This document shows positions 56,846 to 64,000 of a stretch of 64,000 nucleotides of DNA, piece by piece. Source of the DNA: Prosopocoilus inquinatus. Its lineage: Eukaryota > Arthropoda > Insecta > Coleoptera > Lucanidae. The notes beneath the pieces were generated by a model, which was not told the origin of the DNA, searched no databases, and saw only the letters and a list, made by a program, of their open reading frames with translations. Each line of letters begins with the position of its first letter. Position 1 is the first letter of the stretch. Location of the stretch: the NCBI GenBank assembly GCA_036172665.1, contig CM069877.1:28049001-28113000 (forward strand), written 5' to 3'. The position numbers and the translations under genes are program-made.

Positions 56846-58073
56846 CAGGATGTTCGGAAGAAAATGTTTTTTTTCTAATTTAGAATGCTTGTATTAAACG
56901 AAATATATTAATTTTGATTTAACTGTGCAATTCTCATTGTCATTAGTGATCCTTTGCCATCATTCTGCCAGCATTTGTATTCCTCGATGATACCAGAAAA
57001 GTTCTCTAGAGTCAAGAAATTCTTGATATGCCGTATCGACTTCATAATATTCATTAAAATTTCTGTCTTTGAGAAAATGTTTCATCGAACAAAACATATG
57101 GTAATCCGAAGGAGCAATGTCGGGACTTTATGCAGAAAGAAGAAAAATAGTCCATCCAAACTCTAAGTTTTTAGTGAGACCTAATTGTATTATGCGGTTT
57201 TGCATTAATCCTGGTGGTGGATCACGTGATTTGTACTTACTAATGCAAGATACCCTAAACGTAAAATTTCGTATACTTTGGTAAGTTGAGCACAACAGAC
57301 TGCAGCATTAACTGTACGGACACTTGAAACAAGTTCAAAATGGATCACTCCAAAGATATTCCACCAAATACTGAACATTATTTATCTTCCAAAACGATGT
57401 TAACGACTGAAAAAGACACTTGTCGAAGATTAAGCCACTGCTTATACCAGCAGGAATTCTTAAAAGAATCTATATTTCTTCATAAATCATGATTTGTCAC
57501 AGAAAACGATTCTGGCGGAAGTCTGGAGTAATTTTGTACAAATGTTTAACGTGTTTAGGTTGAGATTCATTTATGTGAAATTTTTGTAGAACGTTTAATA
57601 ATCGTACTATGACTCTTAAGTGGCACCAAATAGTTGAATTGAATGCACTCAACTCGTCTGACAATCGATATGTTGTAGTAACCGTATTTTCTTTAATTGC
57701 AAAAAAAAAATGGTTAATCTTTAAAGCGCAACCCGAGGTACGACTCCTTCGAAGAGTAAAATCGCCATTTCTAAATTTTGTAAATTCATGGGCATGTCTT
57801 AACATTAAGAGACTCTTTGTCTTCTTCTCACAGATATTCTAAGCCACTTGTGCAGCCACTTTCCTTCTTAAACTCGTATATAACAATAGGTTCAACAATT
57901 CTTCGTTTTTTGATTATTCTTCGTAAGAACACACAATTAAGTACGGGTTAACATTTGCGTAGTATATTTTTAGAGAAGTATACTCTTAAATTTGCAAATA
58001 AAAAATTATATCTTGCTACCTACGGAATAAGTATTAGTTGATAAAAAAAAAAAAAATTTTCCGAACAACCTAA
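56846..58073 (-). mobile_element. Degenerate mariner element
   Basis: The ends read (T)AGG(A/T)TGTTCGGAA...TTCCGAACAACCTA with T/A-rich sequence just inside, 1.23 kb, the usual mariner length. The transposase remnant inside is on the minus strand. Confidence 0.7.
56945..57840 (-). pseudogene. Mariner transposase fossil
   Basis: On the minus strand, 57805-57497 reads FRNGDFTL (end of the helix-turn-helix region), then TTYRLSDELSAFNSTIWCHL and LYKITPDFRQNRFL, motifs of the mariner DNA-binding half. Further on, 57110-56950 has sequence resembling the C-terminal end (H-FLKDRNFNEYYE and a WY motif) across stops and shifts. The catalytic centre cannot be read with confidence. Old and inactive. Confidence 0.65.
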
Positions 58074-58079
58074 TATTTT

Positions 58080-59975
58080 GAACGTAACCACGTTTTCTTG
58101 ATTTTCCCCGCGATTCCCTAAAAATTAAGTGGCGCCCTTTTTACTAAAATTTCCGTGTTTGCTTGAGAAACCCACAATCGTCCCATTAGAGCTGCCGGCG
58201 GCACTGAAAACATCCATCCCAGTGCTAAACTTTGTTACTTGACCAGCAAGTAGGTGACAACATGCAAAAATATGCTACTTTCTTTATGAATTGTTAGACC
58301 AAACACTGCGGATGTGCTTCCCAACCTTATGGAGACAACCAATCGCGCACGTATGCGACTTGTCGCTCTTCATGAAACCACCGTTGACTAAAGTGAAAGA
58401 TTTCAATCAGTATACCAAAATAACAATCAAATAATTTCGTCAGTATAATAAAGCATACGGAAATAACAAGGCTATATTTTAGTCTTAGCAGACGAAGAGT
58501 CTGCAGAATGCAAAATAATTTTTAACATACCGCGATTTCTGCCAACAGAATTAAAATTTTATGGAAATACTTTTGATTAAAATTTGCAATATTTCGTTAA
58601 AATATAATATCTGCAAGGAGATCAAAAACGAAAATACTTTGTTGCAACATCTATGAATGTATGTATGTATCTATGAATTGGTGGGGGTACTGGTCTTGCA
58701 AATAATGACTGATTTTATTATTATGTCACTGAAAAAGTTGTTGCTTCTTTTCCTTTTGATCAAAAGTTTTAAAACCGTTAATGCCATAGGACACCGAAAA
58801 AAGATCATACACTTACCATCATCCCAATCCAAGTCGGAATAGAAGCCAACAGAAATACATACACAATTAATTTTTAATGTTACATTACTTACAAAAACAG
58901 AGAAAATTGAATCCAGACAATCGAATAATCCAAATTTAAATTGATCTAGGGGTGATTTATCTAAACATTTATTTTTCTAATATTTATAAAATAAATGTTA
59001 AATAAAATTATATAAAAATGCTAACTAGTATAAATTATGGTACAAATTGACAGTCGAAGGCAAAAAATAGAAGAAAGTTACAGTTTCCTGCAATTTTTAT
59101 TTTTTCCATACGGTACGGTTTAAACACGACTACACAAATGACGCTTAAAAATTTTGAGTTTTCAAATTTGTTGACTCGAAGCTTTTTAAAAATTTGCAAA
59201 ATCGTTTTTAAAAAGTACCTTTTCGAAGAAATAAAAATTAAGGAAAACTAGAATTGTCTACAATTTTTTGCTTTCGACCGGATTTACGTTAATTATTAAC
59301 AACTATTTCTTTTTTGGAAAATAAAGCAAGAGTGAAGAACAGATAAAATCAACAGATTTACATATTGATGGAACAAATGCCACGTTTTCGATTTGTGAAT
59401 ACGACATGTGATTTATACACTGTGTCCACATTTCGATGCTCACCATTGGCATCTCGGTTATTAGAAGACATAGAGCAACGGTTAAATGGGGAATGTTTTA
59501 CAGAATGTTCGCAACAAATCTCATTTCAAATTCACCATAACTTTTTTAAATTTTAAGATCATTTAAGAAAATCAAAATTTGACGATTTCAAAATTCCTCA
59601 ATAACTCGATAACACCTGATGTGACCTCTTCTAAACTTTTACATTGTTCAGATACTTTTTTAAGACAAAGTTTTTGACGCAAACAGACCCCTCCGATTGT
59701 CATTTGTTTTCAAGTTATTAGGGCTAACTTTTGTTTTTCATATGGCACCCATATTAGGTTTTCGATTAGTTAGATAGTCTCTAAAAAGAGCTTTTCAACG
59801 ATGTATAACATACCCGAAAAATCTTTATTTTTAGGGGAGATATTAACAAAATCATAAACTAATCCCTTGTGAAAATCTTCCATATAAAGTATACGCATTG
59901 GGCGATTTCATTCTGAAATGTTGTCGACAATACATTTGACAAAGTTGGCAACTCTGCCGACAGGCCCATGCGTAA
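58080..59975. other. No gene seen
   Basis: Intronic, AT-rich. The open frame 58657-58842 is hydrophobic but lacks any supporting motif. Nothing else supported. Confidence 0.4.
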
Positions 59976-59981
59976 AGACTG

Positions 59982-60592
59982 TGGTGTCGGAGTCGGAGTA
60001 GGAGTCGTGGAGTTTGAGTCAGAAGCAATTATTGCGTTACCGGAGTCCGAGTTGGAGTCGATAAAACTATACGGACTCCTGTGATTGTTTATACATTGAG
60101 TTATTAAATTAGATTAACTCTTGCTGTGCAATTTAGCTCGACAGATTTATATTGTTTTATTTATTGAAATCTCGGTTATTCCTTAAAATCTTCAGCTGCG
60201 ATTTTTCCATGTTCCCTATTCGGTCAGCCGTCTCTCTTTATCAATTTTTGGCAAGCCAGTATTTTCGTATGCACGAATCGTTAGAAATTAACATTCGTTA
60301 AAAATTACATAGCAAGATTTGATCTAAATAATTTACTAACGCTCTGTATAACCTGAAAAGGGACAGTATTTTTTCGTTCTGTAAACCTTCAGCCCAAGGT
60401 CTTAAGGGCGAGGTTTGCGTGTAGTTTTTTAACCCATTTTTTAATGCTACTTATTTTTAAAATAAAAATGCGTACCGGTAAAAAACGTTAATTTTCTGTA
60501 TTGATTCATAGAGAGTCTGAGTGAGAGTCGGAATCGAATAAGGGTTGGAATCAGATCGGAGACGGAGTCGGAGCCGATTCCGCAGCCCTGGT
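59982..60592. repeat. GGAGTCGG-repeat element
   Basis: GGTGTCGGAGTCGGAGTAGG near 59988 and GGAGACGGAGTCGGAGCCG near 60560 are arrays of GGAGTC(G/C)-type units; the right end closes with GATTCCGCAGCCCTG. A non-autonomous hAT-like element is likely, but no 8-bp duplication could be confirmed. Confidence 0.5.
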
Positions 60593-60743
60593 TACGATAG
60601 AAACTATAGTTTTACTATTACTATTTAAACTATAGTAGACATATAGTTTTTAAGTTCTACACAGTATCTCTCAAAAAAAGTGTCCATCCTTTATAAGCCG
60701 TCATTAATCGAAAGTATGAATTCGATTGCAGGAAAAGTATTGT

Positions 60744-60923
60744 AAAGTTGAGCGTCCACTATGTCGATGGAGCGGAGCGGCGCAGCCCCCAAACGAAATG
60801 TATGTAAATCATTTGAAAAGGGTGTTCATTAGGACGGTAACGCGGAGCGTATGATTTACGTAGAATTCGTTTTGGAGCCACACCACGCCGCTCCGCTTCA
60901 CCAATCTAATGGATGCTCAGCTT
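60744..60923. mobile_element. 180-bp MITE, TA-flanked
   Basis: AAGTTGAGCGTCCA...GGAGCGGAGCGGCG at the left; CGCCGCTCCGCTTCACC...GGATGCTCAGCTT at the right, inverted over about 38 bp, flanked by TA (60742-60743, 60924-60925). Confidence 0.78.
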
Positions 60924-60929
60924 TAGGCT

Positions 60930-62560
60930 TCTATAGTTGCCAGAAAATTTTTATAGTTTGAAAACATCCATTATTTTTCCAAAATTTATGTTAAAGAAAT
61001 AATTTTAACGAATTCTTGTTTAGCACCATTTTAAATTTTTGGAAAATATGAGAATCTGCACACGCAAGCAAATCCTCACTCCCGTAATGGTAAAAGATAG
61101 CTGTCACTGGAAAATTTTAGAGTCGGATTGGTTAAGAGTAACTGATGTATAAAGGACGGACATCATTTTTGAGACATCCATTGTACTCTCGCCCAATTCC
61201 AATTCATGTCGCGAAAAGTTAACGTGTCGGTAAGTGACGTAACATCGCTAGTTCCCTCAAATGCTTTTTTGATTGCCACAACAGTAGTGAAAAGTTAGCG
61301 CGAGAACTCGCCGGGGCAGTCTTTAAAAAGTAAAAAGTAGATTTCTAGCGACGCAAATCTTTAATTTTAACGATGTTCAATTAGAATCGGACCCATTATC
61401 TGTTTAAAAATCACAGATTAAATAAATTGTGACGTATTGTTGCTTTCTGTGAATTCAAATAAGGGAATTTAATGGCGAGATGCAAAATGACATTCATTAT
61501 GATAACCTAACTTCTGTCTCGATATTTGACAATTGTACAAAACACAATGATATGAAAATTAAATAGTGTGTAAATGACTTCCATCAACTTGTAACATACT
61601 GTCTAAGCTATGTTATCTTATGTTTGACATTTCATGGTCATCCTGAACAGCATAAAACACCTCATTTAATTCTGCAAAGTTTGGTTTCTTTTTCTTGTCT
61701 ATAGACAACAAAAGAGCATAACAGAATACATGTTTAGTAAGCTGTGTTTAAGAATACATAATCGAGCGCTGAGGAAGATATATTGACTCATTTGTATATC
61801 CTGCTATGAACTGATTAAAAGTATTTTTAGACGTTTTAAAATCGCTTAAAAATGTCTAAACAAAACATTATGTTTGGTGTAAGTAGGTACCTAACATTGA
61901 AGTAAAAAAGTTGCAATTGTTTCATTCCGAGTTCTATTTATTTTATTTATAACAATAAAAGCTGATTTATTGAAACGTCTCGTATTGTAATGAAACGCAA
62001 TCTCAAAGATTTGTATAAGAAAGTGATTACGTAGTGCAGTTTCTAAACACATCTAACTCTACATTACATGGCAGAGTGACAGAGCGATTTTTCTTTTTTA
62101 ATTTCTCATCTAATGCGATGCCAATGGGGTTGTAAAAATGTCGCTAAAGTTACGGTTTTCTAGGAAGTCGGTCGGCTGAAACTGACTGCGACCGATGTAC
62201 GCTCTTAACTAAAAACAATGAAAATCGAGCGAAGTTTAGGAAACCATTCTTACTTAATTTTTCGCTGTTGGTTAAGCCTCGGTTTCCTAGGATTATGGTG
62301 CCGTAATATAGCGGCCGTAATGTGACGGTGAACGACGTTATGTAGAGTGAAAAATGACGTACGTTGACGTAAATTAAGCAAGAAAACGCGACGATGTGTA
62401 TTTATTTTATATATTGCATAATAGTCCATTTCGATTTGAGGTACTAACATATTTAGAAAATGAGGAGTCACCAAAAAAGGATGCCAAACGTTTAAAAAAC
62501 CTTTTCCCGTTTTTTTATGACGATGACATTTCAGCCCGACCGACTCTCCTAGGACACCCC
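60930..62560. other. No gene seen
   Basis: Intronic, AT-rich, without a supported feature. Confidence 0.4.
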
Positions 62561-62566
62561 AGCTAA

Positions 62567-62695
62567 TGCCCGATTTTTTCATCTCCTGATAAATTTATCT
62601 GTCAGGTATTATCCTTGGAAACCATTGTATCGGTGATAGTTTCCGAGGATACTACCTGGCAGATAAATTTATCCGTAGGAGAAGAAATCGAGCCT
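62567..62695. repeat. Palindromic MITE, family member 4 of 4
   Basis: GCCCGATTTTTTCATCTCC inverted to GGAGAAGAAATCGAGCC, inner arms AGATAAATTTATC and CAGGTA(T/G). 129 bp, interior like members 1 and 2. Confidence 0.82.
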
Positions 62696-62917
62696 CAAAC
62701 ATGCATACAAGCGACTGAGATCAGAACAGCGACAATTGACGGTCTACGCAACACATCAGCGTCAATGTAGCCTAGATTGGAAGGAATTTTTACAACCCTC
62801 TTGGCATTGCTGGCTGTATATTATGCTGATTGAACGCGCTCTACAAAATCACAGTCGGCTACATGAGAAATTTAAAAATCACTCTCTACTGTCATCTGAA
62901 AATTGTTTGATCACGTG

Positions 62918-63640
62918 TAGTGTCCGACCGAATATTCAGTTTCGGTTTCGTGGTTCGGTCAAAGTTTCGGTTTCGGCCAAAAAACAGCCGAACCTTCGGC
63001 TACAACCGAAACTACATTTATTTTCTTTTTTCTGCTTTAAATGCATATTAATCTCAAACTTGATTAATTTTTGGATATCAAATAAAATAATACTCAGTTT
63101 TAACAGTGTAAATGTCAATTTTGACAGTGAATTAAAGCTGTATTAACTCATATTTGACCGCATATTTGAAATGTGACCGATTCCAATTCAAAAAACTGAT
63201 TCAAAATTCCCCAGTTTGAAAAGGCAGATCGTAATATTAACGCAATCTTTACCATAAATTTCAAATTAATCAAGTGTGAATTTGCTTTACAGGACGTGAA
63301 ATCTCTAAAATACCAAAGTTTTTGATTCTGACCTAAATTCAATTTTAATAAGATACACATTTGAATTTTGTCTATGAGCCATAGCTGGAAAAAAAATCTC
63401 TCTTGACTTTTGTAAAATATGATGATGAAAATTTTAAATTGTTTTTGTTTCTGTCTTACAATATGATTTTATTTAATTTCAGTTATTAATAAATAAAACT
63501 ATTAATTTAGACTTTAGTAAAACTATCTCTAACTACTTTCGAATAAGATTCGGTTTCGGTTTCTGTTTCGGCCGAAACTGAGACATTGGCCGAAATTCGG
63601 TTTCGGTTTCGGCGAGAAAATAGGTTTCGGTCAGACACTA
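62918..63640. mobile_element. hAT-type MITE with 8-bp ATCACGTG duplication
   Basis: TAGTGTCCGACCGAA (from 62918) and TTTCGGTCAGACACTA (to 63640) are inverted ends. ATCACGTG flanks both sides (62910-62917, 63641-63648). Subterminal arrays of TTCGGTTTCGG-type words at both ends. 723 bp, no coding. Confidence 0.9.
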
Positions 63641-63734
63641 ATCACGTGATATATTCAGTTTTTAAAATTTATTAATAATACTAAAATACGTAAGTTATCT
63701 TTAAATTTAAACAAATAGCGAAATAAATACTTAC

Positions 63735-64000
63735 TGTCTATTCCATTGTATTCGTCATACGATCGTTTCTTAAGCGAAGGTGACATACTATTCAATGGAA
63801 TCTTATCAGCCTCAGGTTTATTGGGAACACGTTCGTATAACAAACTACCATCAGGTGCTTTGGGAGGTTTGGGAAAGGCTACGCGTTCAGGTTTGGGCAG
63901 GTCCTCTTTGTCGGTTAGGATCAGCCATTGGGGGACAACACTTCCGGGATTTCCCAACTTCGTCGCTATACTAGTAACACTGCCTCTGTTTCGTTTACGA
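63735..64000 (-). CDS. Unidentified host gene, exon running off the window edge
   Basis: Open on the minus strand from the window edge to donor GTAAGT at 63734 (88 codons visible). It reads RKRNRGSVTSIATKLG, then PQWLILTDKEDLPKPERVA, a KPPKAPDGSLLYERVP stretch and SLKKRSYDEYNGID. Lys/Pro-rich and probably disordered; it could be a cytoplasmic tail or a nuclear regulatory region. No family recognised. The exon ends in phase 1, compatible with 54065. It extends beyond 64000. Confidence 0.65.

Larger units (their letters stand above)
54066..63734 (-). other. 9.7-kb intron of the unidentified gene
   Basis: Bounded by donor GTAAGT (63734) and acceptor TAG (54066); the phase-1 exon end (A) plus GT of the next exon makes a serine codon. 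It contains a tandem ~0.6-kb repeat, a retrozyme, a mariner fossil and at least four MITEs. That the two exons join directly is inference. Confidence 0.5.

Noticed and set aside
1..64000. CRISPR arrays, prokaryotic operons or ribosomal RNA genes
   Set aside because: None seen; repeats are transposon-derived and the genes have spliceosomal introns.

Overview
This window looks like a gene-poor, transposon-dense stretch of an insect nuclear genome; the order of insect cannot be fixed from the sequence. The evidence is the AT-rich background, GT-AG introns, an intron-split USE1 (SNARE) gene, and insect-type mariner, Ty3/Gypsy, Transib and Ginger elements. No bacterial, organellar or CRISPR features were seen. 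Nearly every long open frame belongs to a decayed mobile element. Only two host genes can be supported: USE1 on the minus strand (coding exons 40870-41703, last exon not found) and the 3' exons of an unidentified minus-strand gene (53607-54065 and 63735 to the window edge, separated by a 9.7-kb intron full of repeats).

Layout. 1-1426: relics. 1427-4422: a complete but broken Transib element, the family related to RAG1. 4960-7855: a Ginger-type cut-and-paste element with three introns. 7974-8275: a retrozyme-like unit carrying a hammerhead ribozyme. 8503-9774: a mariner. 9812-10488: a second mariner-like fossil. 13392-18343: a TTAAC-rich repeat holding a DD41D mariner (16107-18042) with very long inverted termini. 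18734-31394: a nested stack, in which a palindromic TA-target element was hit by a Ty3/Gypsy retrotransposon (18791-30783), whose 5' LTR was split by a second Transib (18926-25030), which was then hit by a 5'-truncated non-LTR retrotransposon (20442-22487) and a small inverted-repeat element (24337-24960). 31.4-40 kb: MITEs, a tRNA-derived SINE, a large foldback element and a second retrozyme copy. 40.5-53 kb: USE1 and many MITEs. 53.6-64 kb: the unidentified gene, whose long intron holds a ~0.6-kb tandem duplication, a third retrozyme copy, a mariner fossil and several MITEs.

Three things stand out. First, the Gypsy polyprotein frame appears to run past the integrase into a TARG1/OARD1-like macrodomain plus a CCCH zinc finger, placed where an env gene would sit. 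Second, three copies of a ~312-bp repeat carry a near-identical type I hammerhead ribozyme with a self-complementary, loopless stem III, as in Penelope-linked retrozymes; a degenerate fourth ribozyme also occurs. Third, both Transib elements end in an exact RSS-type heptamer CACAGTG; one has the same nonamer-like motif at spacers of 23 and 13 bp, close to the 12/23 arrangement of V(D)J recombination signals. None of the element proteins is intact here, so these are readable fossils rather than working systems.
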